Shown piece after piece: positions 28,499-37,027 of a stretch of 64,000 bases of DNA. The first letter of the stretch is position 1; the number at the start of each line of letters is the position of its first letter. The stretch comes from Wolbachia endosymbiont (group A) of Pogonocherus hispidulus (GTDB lineage: Bacteria; Pseudomonadota; Alphaproteobacteria; Rickettsiales; Anaplasmataceae): assembly GCF_964028195.1 (NCBI RefSeq), contig NZ_OZ034750.1:868001-932000 (forward strand). The letters are read 5' to 3'. Both the position numbers and the translations under genes were made by a program. The notes below the pieces were generated by a model that saw only the letters and a list, made by a program, of their open reading frames with translations, was not told the DNA's origin and did no database searches.

Positions 28499-28828
28499 TA
28501 TAAATTATTGTTATTAACTTTAATCGTAAACGATGTCATATATGCTGTCAATATAAATAAAAAACACGACTTAATGTTCTTTTAAGCTACTTAAATACTT
28601 CTATCTTTTTTCACCCTTTATCTACTTTTTCTCAGACAATAATTAATTCTCAAAAAATCTTATTTTGAACAGAAGCAAAACTTGATCATTTTTAATCTCT
28701 AAAAACCCTTCACTTTTCTTTTGCAGCAGGTCTCTAATTAAAACTCCATAATATGGCTTATTAATTATCTAGCAAAAATTCAGCTTCAATTTGAAAAAAG
28801 TACAACCTGTTGCTATTCAGTTGGGGTT
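28499..28828. other. 330-bp AT-rich spacer
   Basis: No gene, RNA or recurrent palindromic module is visible. It presumably holds the rplU-rpmA promoter near its left side and the end of the outer-membrane protein transcript at its right. Confidence 0.5.
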
Positions 28829-29293
28829 TTATAAGTTAGAATTTATTCCAAGCTCAAATCCATGATTATAATCTTCAAATGCTTTCAATAGACGGTAACC
28901 AGCAAAAACACTTGTCCTTGAAGAAAGCGGAAAATCAAGACCAGAGCTTATTTTATATGAGAAACCAAACTTTGACTGTCCAACAAAATCGATAGCAGCA
29001 CCTATACCAACATTAACATATGGAGTGATATCTGTGTTTGTAAACTCGTAGTGATAACGTAAATTTGCCAAAATTCCTCCTTGCAGTTTTCCTTCAAAAA
29101 TACTTGCAACTGAAATAATAGGCTCAACTGAAATTTTTACGCTGTTTGTGTAGTGATAACCGATACTATAACTAAAATCGCCAGAACTGTATGACGAAGA
29201 AGTATAGATTCTATCTCTAATAAAATCAACTCCAAAACATGGTTTTGCCAAAAAAACGGTAGATAATATAGCTAAAGTAAGTAATTTTTTCAT
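28829..29293 (-). CDS. Small outer-membrane beta-barrel protein
   Basis: The 154-residue product has a clear signal peptide (MKKLLTLAILSTVFLAKPCFG, cut after about residue 21). The rest alternates polar and hydrophobic residues in short strands and contains ITPYVNVGIGAAIDF and TSVFAGYRLL, typical of the OmpA-like / P44-Msp2 type barrels used as surface proteins in Anaplasmataceae. The last residues GFELGINSNL end near a strand, although without the usual terminal phenylalanine. It is shorter than Wsp-type proteins. It could be a surface antigen; a specific role is not known. Confidence 0.7.
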   Translation of the reverse strand: MKKLLTLAILSTVFLAKPCFGVDFIRDRIYTSSSYSSGDFSYSIGYHYTNSVKISVEPIISVASIFEGKLQGGILANLRYHYEFTNTDITPYVNVGIGAAIDFVGQSKFGFSYKISSGLDFPLSSRTSVFAGYRLLKAFEDYNHGFELGINSNL

Positions 29294-29362
29294 TTTACCC
29301 CATTAATACTGGTATGCACATATATAATATTAAAAATGATACAACAACATAATTAAATTAGA

Positions 29363-30655
29363 CTACTTTATTCTCTTAATCACTTGTTTTTCTCTTGCTA
29401 TTGCAAGGCTTTTTTCTGGTACATCCTCAACTATAACACTACCTGCTGCAATTACAGATTCATCATGAATATTAAGCGGCGCAATTAGTGAGCTATTGGC
29501 GCCAACAAAGCAATTGCTCCCTATATTTGTTTCATATTTATTTTTCCCATCATAATTACAAACAATAGTGCCTGCTCCTATATTACTCCCCTGCCCTACT
29601 TTAGCATTTCCTATATAACTTAAGTGTTTTATTCTAGTGTTTTGACCAATTTCACTTGTTTTCACTTCCACAAAATTTCCTATTTTTGCCTTATTACCAA
29701 TTGTTGTGTTTCCACGTATTCTGATAAATGGGCCGACCTCAGCATTACTTTTAATTAAGCAGTTTTTTAAATGCGAAAATGGTAGTATTTTCGCACCAGA
29801 CTCTATTTTCACTCCAGTACCGAAAAAAACATATGGGTAAATAACTGAATCTCTGGCAATTTGCGTATCAAGAGAAAAGAAAACAGTCTCTGGAGCAACA
29901 AGCGTTACTCCGGAGTTGGTAAAGAATTTTCTTTTGTTTTCTTGAAAGTAAAATTCAGCTTTTATAAGGTCATTTCTGTTATTTATTCCCGTTGCCTCTT
30001 CTCCACCGGTAATCACGTAATCGACATTTAAATTACTCTTCACTGCAATAGAAACTATATCGGTCAAATAATATTCATGAGTTGAGCTATTGCACTCTAT
30101 TTTCTCCACCAATTCACGTAAATTCTTTGCATATGCAACCATTATTCCAGCATTGGCAAGAAACTCTTCATGATTATTTTTATTACTCTTTGCTTCTACG
30201 ATTTCTCTTAAGGAACCATTCTCAATGATTAACCTACCATATTCTTTATTGCTTGCCCTAAAACCTAGGCAAACTAGAGCCTTGCCTTCTAAGCAACTAA
30301 CCATTTTAGTTATTGTGCTGCTTTTTATGAGCGGAGTATCTCCATACTGCACAATAATTATGCTCGAATCTGGCAATTCTTTCAGGTTTCTCATCGCAGT
30401 TTTGACCGCATCTCCCGTACCGAGCGTTGATTCTTGTGTAATTAACTGTATATCCTCAAAGCACTTTAGTCTTTCAATTAAAGGCTGATCAACTACAACA
30501 GCAATATTTTTAGGATTTAGCTGTTTTGCACTGTAAATTACATGCTGGAGCATGGAAAAACCGCCTATTTTGTGTAGGACCTTAGGCAAATCTGAATTCA
30601 TCCGCCTGCCATGCCCTGCAGCAAGTATAATGAACGTATGAGTTTTACTTATCAC
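29363..30655 (-). CDS. glmU: Bifunctional N-acetylglucosamine-1-phosphate uridyltransferase / glucosamine-1-phosphate acetyltransferase
   Basis: GlmU makes UDP-GlcNAc for lipid II. The N-terminal half has the nucleotidyltransferase motif LAAGHGRRMNSDLPKVLHKIGG at residues 12-33, and QYGDTPLI near 104. The C-terminal half from about residue 245 is a left-handed beta-helix with hexapeptide repeats (IGNFVEVKTSEIGQNTRI; VGQGSNIGAGTIVCNYDGKN), the acetyltransferase site. At 430 residues it is slightly shorter than E. coli GlmU. It abuts pheS, which is upstream on the same strand. Confidence 0.96.
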   Translation of the reverse strand: MISKTHTFIILAAGHGRRMNSDLPKVLHKIGGFSMLQHVIYSAKQLNPKNIAVVVDQPLIERLKCFEDIQLITQESTLGTGDAVKTAMRNLKELPDSSIIIVQYGDTPLIKSSTITKMVSCLEGKALVCLGFRASNKEYGRLIIENGSLREIVEAKSNKNNHEEFLANAGIMVAYAKNLRELVEKIECNSSTHEYYLTDIVSIAVKSNLNVDYVITGGEEATGINNRNDLIKAEFYFQENKRKFFTNSGVTLVAPETVFFSLDTQIARDSVIYPYVFFGTGVKIESGAKILPFSHLKNCLIKSNAEVGPFIRIRGNTTIGNKAKIGNFVEVKTSEIGQNTRIKHLSYIGNAKVGQGSNIGAGTIVCNYDGKNKYETNIGSNCFVGANSSLIAPLNIHDESVIAAGSVIVEDVPEKSLAIAREKQVIKRIK

Positions 30656-31699
30656 TTATCTTAAAGATGAAAAATGAAAACCGTAATGATCAAGCCAGCT
30701 GATTTTGTTGTCATAGAAGCTCCTTAAGTCGCCAATTTGATATTTTAGCATTGCAAGCCTTTCTATACCAATACCAAACGCAAAACCGTTGTATTTAGTA
30801 TGGTCTATTCCAACATTTTGAAAGACATTTGGATGCACCATTCCACATCCGAGCACTTCTATCCATTTACTACCTTTATAACTTATATCCACCTCTGCAG
30901 AAGGTTCGGTAAAAGGGAAAAAACTATTACGAAAACGTATCTTCAGCCCTTTATCTCCAAAAAACTTATTAAGGAAGTGATGAATAGTAAATTTTAACTG
31001 GCCCATATTGACACTTTCATCGACATATAACCCTTCTATCTGATGAAACATAGGAGTGTGAGTTGCATCAAAGTCATTTCTGTATACTCTACCTGCAGCT
31101 ACTATTTTAATTGGGAACTTTTTTGTTTTTTCCATGGTTCTAATCTGCACAGATGAGGTGTGAGTGCGCAGTACCATTCTTTTATCATCTATTTTATTCT
31201 TTAAGTAGAAGGTATCTTGCTCCTCTCGTGCAGGGTGGTGACTTGGAGTATTCAGTGCATCAAATACATGAAATTCATCTTCAATGTCAGGGCCATCAAC
31301 TGCTTTAAAACCCATATGTGCAAAAATAAGCTTTACTTCATTTATAACCTTACTGAGTGGATGGACCTTGCCCATTTTTTCTGGTCTAACGGGCAACGTG
31401 ATATCAACCGCCTCGTTCTGCAATTTAAAGTTAACTTCTTTGGCTTTTAGTATATTTTCCTTATTCATTATAAGCTGATCTAGCTTATTACGTAAAACAT
31501 TGATAACTTCGCCTAAATTGCGCTTTTTTCCTGCGTCTTCTATCTCTTTTAAGTTGTCAAAATAAGCTTTAATTACACCCTTTTTTCCCAAATATGATAG
31601 CCTAACTTTTTCTAAATCTTGCAAAGAAGAAGCATTCTCAATTTCGAAAACTGCTTTATCTTCAAGTGAAGGTATGTCATCTAATAACTCTTTATTCAT
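30656..31699 (-). CDS. pheS: Phenylalanine--tRNA ligase alpha subunit
   Basis: PheS is the catalytic subunit of the class II (alpha-beta)2 enzyme. The 347-residue protein has an N-terminal coiled-coil for tRNA binding (residues 1-90), class II motif 2 region with VYRNDFDATHTPMFHQIEGL, the substrate loop FFPFTEPSAEVD, and motif 3 GFAFGIGIERLAML. PheT is not adjacent. The stop codon is immediately followed by glmU, suggesting joint transcription. Confidence 0.97.
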   Translation of the reverse strand: MNKELLDDIPSLEDKAVFEIENASSLQDLEKVRLSYLGKKGVIKAYFDNLKEIEDAGKKRNLGEVINVLRNKLDQLIMNKENILKAKEVNFKLQNEAVDITLPVRPEKMGKVHPLSKVINEVKLIFAHMGFKAVDGPDIEDEFHVFDALNTPSHHPAREEQDTFYLKNKIDDKRMVLRTHTSSVQIRTMEKTKKFPIKIVAAGRVYRNDFDATHTPMFHQIEGLYVDESVNMGQLKFTIHHFLNKFFGDKGLKIRFRNSFFPFTEPSAEVDISYKGSKWIEVLGCGMVHPNVFQNVGIDHTKYNGFAFGIGIERLAMLKYQIGDLRSFYDNKISWLDHYGFHFSSLR

Positions 31700-31844
31700 C
31701 TTAAAAATGCTGGCTTAAACTTTAATTATAGTAAAATCTTGAATAGCATCAACAATCTAAAAACTGTCCCATTTTAATTATTAATTTATTGACTAATTAA
31801 TTTTTTTTATTTACCTTTGCGTTGATGAATTTGCTGTATCAACT

Positions 31845-33605
31845 ATGCACAACAGTGACACTGAAACTGATAATAAGTACAAAATAGAGGATTTACCTAA
31901 GTTCTTTAAGGAAAGATCCAAAAACATAAGTAAAGCATTTTCTAGCGAAACAATTAAGATCAGTACTATTCGCTCGAGAAGTATTGAAAGTAATATACAA
32001 GAATTTTCATTTGAGCTAACAGCAACAGATAAAGACACCTTTAATACAAGACCATTTCAAATAAAATCTTTAATTGATTTTTTTAAAATCTGCCTTTCTC
32101 GGGAAAAAAATTTTACAGTCAACATAAAAGTACCAAAAGAAAGCAGTGAATTATATAATAACTACTGTAAAACTAATAGTGATAAAACTGTAGAAGAATT
32201 CGTAAATAATGCTCCGCCTCAAATCCTTCTGCAAGGAATAACAATCATACTACAAACAAATATTAAAGACATTAACTTAGATAATTTGCACCAAATAGGG
32301 TCATTTTTAAATGAAAAGCTAAAACATGCAGAAAAAACTGAAAATGAGGAACAGAGTCAAGTTACACTACAAGTAAAAGAAGCAGAAAATAAAGACAGAC
32401 AAGAACAGAGTGAAACTAAGCAAAAAAACGCACAAAATAGACAAATTGTACCATTTACAGGCTCGTTTGGCTTTAACGTAGCAAGCAAAGTAAATTGTAA
32501 AGCTCCAGTGGTTACTGCTGCAATAAAAGCTAATATACCAAAATATAGAATCTTCCTTCCCTTATCTAATTTTTTTAATGATGTAATAAGGTTATCCCTT
32601 TTAAGAACACCAAAACCTTCTATACAGAGCAACAATATACCATTTGGTGTCATTCCAGCGCTTGACCAGGAAAAAAGAAACATGGACCAAAGTAGTCAAG
32701 CTACTTGGATGACAAGTAGTATAGGAAATCCAATACCTCAAGAAGCAGAACAGAATGTAGGTCAAACTACTTCGCACACAGAGTATTTTAAGGCTAACAG
32801 AAAAAAGAAGTCAAAAAAGCAGACCAAAGAACTATCAGAGAAAGAAAAACAATTAGCCATAAAACAAGCACAAAATGATGCTAGAGTAGCTATGGTAGAT
32901 AACCAGATTGAGCGCAGGGGAAAAAAACTCGATGAAATATTTATTGAAGTGATGAATGGATACAAAAATCAAGATCCAGAAACATTTCGCAATGTTTTTA
33001 ACTCAATATTCAATATTGTTTATTTTCAAGATAAACAATTACATGAAATATTAGAGTCAGGTGAGATATCAGAAGTATTAGAAATACTAGAAATACCGCA
33101 ACCTCTTAGTAACTCACTTTTAGGTAAAGAATATTTACAAAAACAAGTATATAGAAAAAAAGAGCAATTAGTTTCAGGTGTTTATACACAACAACCTACT
33201 ACACAATATGAGAACACTCCTCATAAATCTACAAACCCTTTACCAATTAAAGATCTTTCACCAGCAACAAATGAAGCTAAAACTCTACCTCCTACTAACA
33301 TTACACTCAAATCACCGTTAAAAACTGTATTTTCCTCAAAAAAGGCTTATTTTTGTCTATTTATAATAGTAGCATCTGCATCAACACTTTGCTTATGGCA
33401 TTTTCCATTAGGAAAAGTGTCAATGTTAAAAGGATTAGTGCCACCAGAAAAAAGAGAAAGTATTGGGTTAGCATTGAACATAGGGTTACCAACATTGATT
33501 ACATTATGTGTTTTGAGTTTAGCTTACTTTATGTATTCTGAATATTCTATAGAATCTGTTAAGCAAGTAAGTGAAAACGATCCTCTTTCTCGCGCCTATA
33601 GCTAG
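31845..33605 (+). CDS. Hypothetical protein with C-terminal membrane pair and palindromic insertion
   Basis: The 586-residue product has no recognised domain. A polar N-terminal half is followed by a charged, Lys/Gln-rich segment (about 320-350, KKKSKKQTKELSEKEKQ) and two hydrophobic segments near 503-525 (AYFCLFIIVASASTLCLW) and 545-570 (LALNIGLPTLITLCVLSL). At about residues 267-290 the sequence GVIPALDQE...ATWMTSS is translated palindromic repeat. The gene stands alone between pheS (opposite strand) and ribE. ATG at 31845 has no strong ribosome binding site. It may be another endosymbiont-specific membrane effector. Confidence 0.65.
   Translation: MHNSDTETDNKYKIEDLPKFFKERSKNISKAFSSETIKISTIRSRSIESNIQEFSFELTATDKDTFNTRPFQIKSLIDFFKICLSREKNFTVNIKVPKESSELYNNYCKTNSDKTVEEFVNNAPPQILLQGITIILQTNIKDINLDNLHQIGSFLNEKLKHAEKTENEEQSQVTLQVKEAENKDRQEQSETKQKNAQNRQIVPFTGSFGFNVASKVNCKAPVVTAAIKANIPKYRIFLPLSNFFNDVIRLSLLRTPKPSIQSNNIPFGVIPALDQEKRNMDQSSQATWMTSSIGNPIPQEAEQNVGQTTSHTEYFKANRKKKSKKQTKELSEKEKQLAIKQAQNDARVAMVDNQIERRGKKLDEIFIEVMNGYKNQDPETFRNVFNSIFNIVYFQDKQLHEILESGEISEVLEILEIPQPLSNSLLGKEYLQKQVYRKKEQLVSGVYTQQPTTQYENTPHKSTNPLPIKDLSPATNEAKTLPPTNITLKSPLKTVFSSKKAYFCLFIIVASASTLCLWHFPLGKVSMLKGLVPPEKRESIGLALNIGLPTLITLCVLSLAYFMYSEYSIESVKQVSENDPLSRAYS
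32645..32716. repeat. Palindromic repeat module inside the 586-aa gene
   Basis: The flanks TGTCATTCCAGCGCTTGAC and TAGTCAAGCTACTTGGATGACA are the outer parts of the repeat modules seen between genes. They are read in frame here. Confidence 0.75.
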
Positions 33606-33621
33606 TGCAGGCTCAGTTTTC

Positions 33622-33830
33622 CTACGTCATACCGTCACGAACCGTCATACCGCGATTCATTCGCGGTATCTTTAGATCCCGCTAACACGTAGCGGGATGA
33701 CGAGCTTATCTTCATGCTGCCGCGAACCGTCATACCGCCGCGGTATCTCTAGATCCCGCTAACAAGCAGCGGGATGACGAATTTGTCGTTTTTTAAATTG
33801 TCGGTAAACCAGAATTACTTTAGCTATAAC
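33622..33830. repeat. Palindromic repeats between the 586-aa gene and ribE
   Basis: Two copies of the combined module CATACCGCGATTCATTCGCGG (or CATACCGCCGCGGTATC) plus CCCGCTAACAAGCAGCGGG are present in tandem, then the AAATTGTCGGTAAACC tail that also follows such modules near 13465 and 9115. Confidence 0.85.
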
Positions 33831-33889
33831 AAAATAGAAGTAAGTTGTTGTAAAAAATTTTTCATGGTAAAATTATTTATTTTCACCAT

Positions 33890-34486
33890 ATGTTTAAAGG
33901 AATTATCACGGATATCGGGACTATAACTGATACTACCACTCACTCCAACTCTGATCAAATTTTCCATATCAAAACACAAAATTTACCCTCTATAAACAAA
34001 GGAGATTCAATAGCTTGCTCTGGTGTGTGTTTAACTGTTGTTGATATAATGAGCGACATATTTACAGTCCAAACGTCTCAAGAAACTATGAAGGTTTCTA
34101 ACTTAAATACGTGGAAGATAGGCAAAAAAATAAATCTCGAACAAGCAATGAGATTAAGTGATAAGATCGATGGCCACCTAGTTCAGGGTCATGTTGATGG
34201 GATAGTAAAAATTTTAACAATCGAACGAAATTTAGATTCTCATGAAATCAAACTATCGTGCCCACAAGAATTAATTAAATTTGTTGCAAAAAAAGGCTCC
34301 GTTACACTAAATGGGGTTTCCCTCACAGTGAATTCAGTTATTAATCAGGAATTTATAGTAAATATAATTCCCTATACATGGGAAAATACAACTTTTCAGT
34401 ACAACAAAATAAATGATTATCTGAATTTAGAAATTGACATGATCGCTAAGTATTTAGATCAATTGATGCAGCATAAATACAATTAA
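33890..34486 (+). CDS. ribE: Riboflavin synthase, alpha chain
   Basis: The enzyme dismutates two lumazine molecules into riboflavin. The 198-residue protein has the two tandem lumazine-binding barrels: N-terminal MFKGIITDIGTI with SIACSGVCLTVVD near 40, and a second with LVQGHVDGIVKI near 100 and GSVTLNGVSLTVN near 145. C-terminal EIDMIAKYLDQL is the trimer helix. Normal length. Wolbachia can make riboflavin for its host, so this gene has symbiotic relevance. Confidence 0.97.
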   Translation: MFKGIITDIGTITDTTTHSNSDQIFHIKTQNLPSINKGDSIACSGVCLTVVDIMSDIFTVQTSQETMKVSNLNTWKIGKKINLEQAMRLSDKIDGHLVQGHVDGIVKILTIERNLDSHEIKLSCPQELIKFVAKKGSVTLNGVSLTVNSVINQEFIVNIIPYTWENTTFQYNKINDYLNLEIDMIAKYLDQLMQHKYN

Positions 34487-34543
34487 TTTTACAACCTTGT
34501 TATTTACAACTATTATATCTTGAAAACCATATAGATATAAAAT

Positions 34544-35149
34544 ATGCTTTTCGATAGCCTAATTATCTTCATTGTTGTTCTATGCGTAATAATCTCGGTA
34601 ACTAGAGGTTTTATAAAAGAGCTATGCGCACTAATGTTTCTATTTTTATCAATTTTTCTGACAGCTAATCACTATGATTTTTTCACTCCAAATTATAGTA
34701 AATATTTTGATTCTAAAGTTATACTAAACATACTTTCTACAATCTCTGTATTTATTATACTTAATCTTATATTCATGATAATAAATAACTGGCTAATGTA
34801 CATATTATCACCCATAAGGTTGGGGTTTATCGATAGAGTTACTGGAATCTTTCTCGGAGTGCTTAAAGGAATATTGCTCTCTTATGTATTATTTTTTGCT
34901 GTGCACTTATATTGCTACACAGTATATGACAAAAAAGAATATGGCAAAAAAGAGGAACATTCTGAAATAAAAGCAGAAAACATATTGCCTAATTGGATAA
35001 TAAATTCACACTCTTATCAGGCTTTATTTGTGACAGCAGAAGAAGTAATTGACATGTATGTACCAGAGTCGTTGATACTAAAAATAAAAGAGATTGGTGG
35101 AGAAATAGTTGATCAAGAAAAACCCAAAAACAATAAAAAAGAAGAGTAA
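34544..35149 (+). CDS. CvpA family inner-membrane protein
   Basis: The 201-residue protein has four hydrophobic segments in its first 130 residues. The phrases VTRGFIKELCALMFLFLS near residue 20 and GFIDRVTGIFLGVLKGILL near residue 95 are the core CvpA pattern. The C-terminal tail is charged. CvpA proteins are linked to envelope homeostasis and, in E. coli, colicin V production; the precise function is open. It lies 57 bases after ribE in the same direction and ends before the convergent uvrC. Confidence 0.85.
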   Translation: MLFDSLIIFIVVLCVIISVTRGFIKELCALMFLFLSIFLTANHYDFFTPNYSKYFDSKVILNILSTISVFIILNLIFMIINNWLMYILSPIRLGFIDRVTGIFLGVLKGILLSYVLFFAVHLYCYTVYDKKEYGKKEEHSEIKAENILPNWIINSHSYQALFVTAEEVIDMYVPESLILKIKEIGGEIVDQEKPKNNKKEE

Positions 35150-35199
35150 ATATTTATTTATAAATATGTTCATTGGGAGTATTCAAAAAGCCATATGTG

Positions 35200-37020
35200 T
35201 CAGGTTAAGAGCACTCCTCTCTTATAATTCACGTATTTAAGAATGACTTCTGCTAAACCTTTACTAATTCCAGGTACGTTTTGAATTTCAGCCAGAGAAG
35301 CTTTGCTTATATTTTTCACTGAACCAAAATAAGACATCAACGCTTTTTTTCTTTTGTTGCCAATGCCAGGTATTTTGCTTAATTGTGAAACTATAAACTG
35401 TTTATCGCGTTTTTTTCTATGTGAAGTTATCGCAAAACGGTGGGCTTCATTACGCAGCGATTGTAAGTAAAGCATGACTTTGCTGTCATTTGCCAGACTG
35501 AATTCTTCCCTGCTCAGCATATAAAATCTTTCATTTCCTGCGTTACGATCAGGACCTTTTGCCATACAAGCAAAAGGAACGTTTATATTCAATACTTCCA
35601 GTACATTCTGTACTATAGAAACATGTCCTGGTCCACCATCAATCAGTAAAAAATCAGGTATTATGCCTTTTATATTGCCGGAGAAACGTCTGGTTAGCAC
35701 TTCCCTCATCATTTTATAGTCATCGCCTGAAAATTTTTCCTTTATAGTAAATTTTCTGTACTCACTTTTTAAAAAACCCTCCTGCCCTGCAACAACCATT
35801 ACACCAATTTGTTGATTTCCAAATATATGGCTATTGTCATAAACCTCAATACGCTTTGGAATGTTTGGTAACAAGAAGATTTTGCTAAGCTCCTCAAGCT
35901 TTTCTAGGTTATTTCTATAATCGATAAGCTTCTGCTCTAAGCTATGCTGAGAGTTATCATAAACAAATTTCAATAAATCACGCTCTTTTTTATTCTTTGC
36001 ATGCAGAACTTTTACTGGCTTTTGAGCAACCTTATATAGTGCTTGTTCTATAATTTCCTTATCCACAATAGAATCTGGAACGTAAATTTGTATTGGAGGT
36101 ATGTTAGCTGAATTATAAAAATTGACCAAAAAGGTGGATAAAATTTCATCATTTGAGTGATCACCACAGTTCTCGGCAAAGTAAGGAGTGCTGCCGTAGT
36201 TGTCTTTATTTCTGAACGATAACACACTAATACATGCTAGATCCTCCTCACGTACAATACTGAAGAAATCTGCATCTTTTTCAAAAGAAAAATCCGTGTG
36301 CTGTATTTGAATTTGCTCAAGAAACTTTACCCGATCTCTATATATAGCAGCAAGCTCATAGTTTTCTTCACTGCTGCACTTTCTCATTGTGAAAAGTAAC
36401 TGTTCTTTCACTTCCTTATTTCTTCCAAGCAATGTATTTCGTGCCTGTTTTACTGATTGGCAGTAGTCGTCTTTTGTGATTTTGTTTATGCATGGTGCTG
36501 AGCAGCGCTTAATTTGATATTCAATACATGGTCTTTTTGTTGAGGAAAAGTATTGATCTGAACATACTCTTAGGAGAAAAGCTTTTTGCAATGACAATAT
36601 AGTTTGCTTAACAGCAGCGGCAGATGTAAAGGGACCATAATAATGAAACTCATTCTTCTTAAATTTGCCTCTATATTTTGCTATTCTTGGATAATCGTGC
36701 TTGGAAATTGTTATATAAGGATAAAATTTTCCATCCTTGAGCACAATATTATAAAGTGGTTTCAATGATTTTATTAACTGTGCTTCAAGAAGCAGTGCTT
36801 CGATTTCATTCTCAGTGATGAATATTTCAACCTTAACAACCTGTGAGAGCATAACTCTAATTCGTTCAGAAAGGTTTTCGAATTGAAGATAGTCAGATAA
36901 TCTCGATTTCAAGTTTTTTGCTTTACCAATGTATAAAACTTTATCCTTATCTCCAATCATCTTATACACACCACAAGACTGCGGAGATAATTTTATCTGT
37001 TCTTTATATTGCTTGAACAT
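35200..37020 (-). CDS. uvrC: Excinuclease ABC subunit C
   Basis: UvrC makes both incisions in nucleotide excision repair. The 606-residue protein has an N-terminal GIY-YIG domain (CGVYKMIGDKDKVLYIGKAK, residues 16-35), a cysteine cluster near 170, the UVR motif EENYELAAIYRDRVKFLEQI near 215, the RNase H-like 5' nuclease with EVYDNSHIFGNQQIG and LIDGGPGHV, and two C-terminal helix-hairpin-helix motifs (LSKIPGIGNKRKKAL). It lies 7 bases after glyS. Confidence 0.98.
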   Translation of the reverse strand: MFKQYKEQIKLSPQSCGVYKMIGDKDKVLYIGKAKNLKSRLSDYLQFENLSERIRVMLSQVVKVEIFITENEIEALLLEAQLIKSLKPLYNIVLKDGKFYPYITISKHDYPRIAKYRGKFKKNEFHYYGPFTSAAAVKQTILSLQKAFLLRVCSDQYFSSTKRPCIEYQIKRCSAPCINKITKDDYCQSVKQARNTLLGRNKEVKEQLLFTMRKCSSEENYELAAIYRDRVKFLEQIQIQHTDFSFEKDADFFSIVREEDLACISVLSFRNKDNYGSTPYFAENCGDHSNDEILSTFLVNFYNSANIPPIQIYVPDSIVDKEIIEQALYKVAQKPVKVLHAKNKKERDLLKFVYDNSQHSLEQKLIDYRNNLEKLEELSKIFLLPNIPKRIEVYDNSHIFGNQQIGVMVVAGQEGFLKSEYRKFTIKEKFSGDDYKMMREVLTRRFSGNIKGIIPDFLLIDGGPGHVSIVQNVLEVLNINVPFACMAKGPDRNAGNERFYMLSREEFSLANDSKVMLYLQSLRNEAHRFAITSHRKKRDKQFIVSQLSKIPGIGNKRKKALMSYFGSVKNISKASLAEIQNVPGISKGLAEVILKYVNYKRGVLLT

Positions 37021-37027
37021 TTATCCA

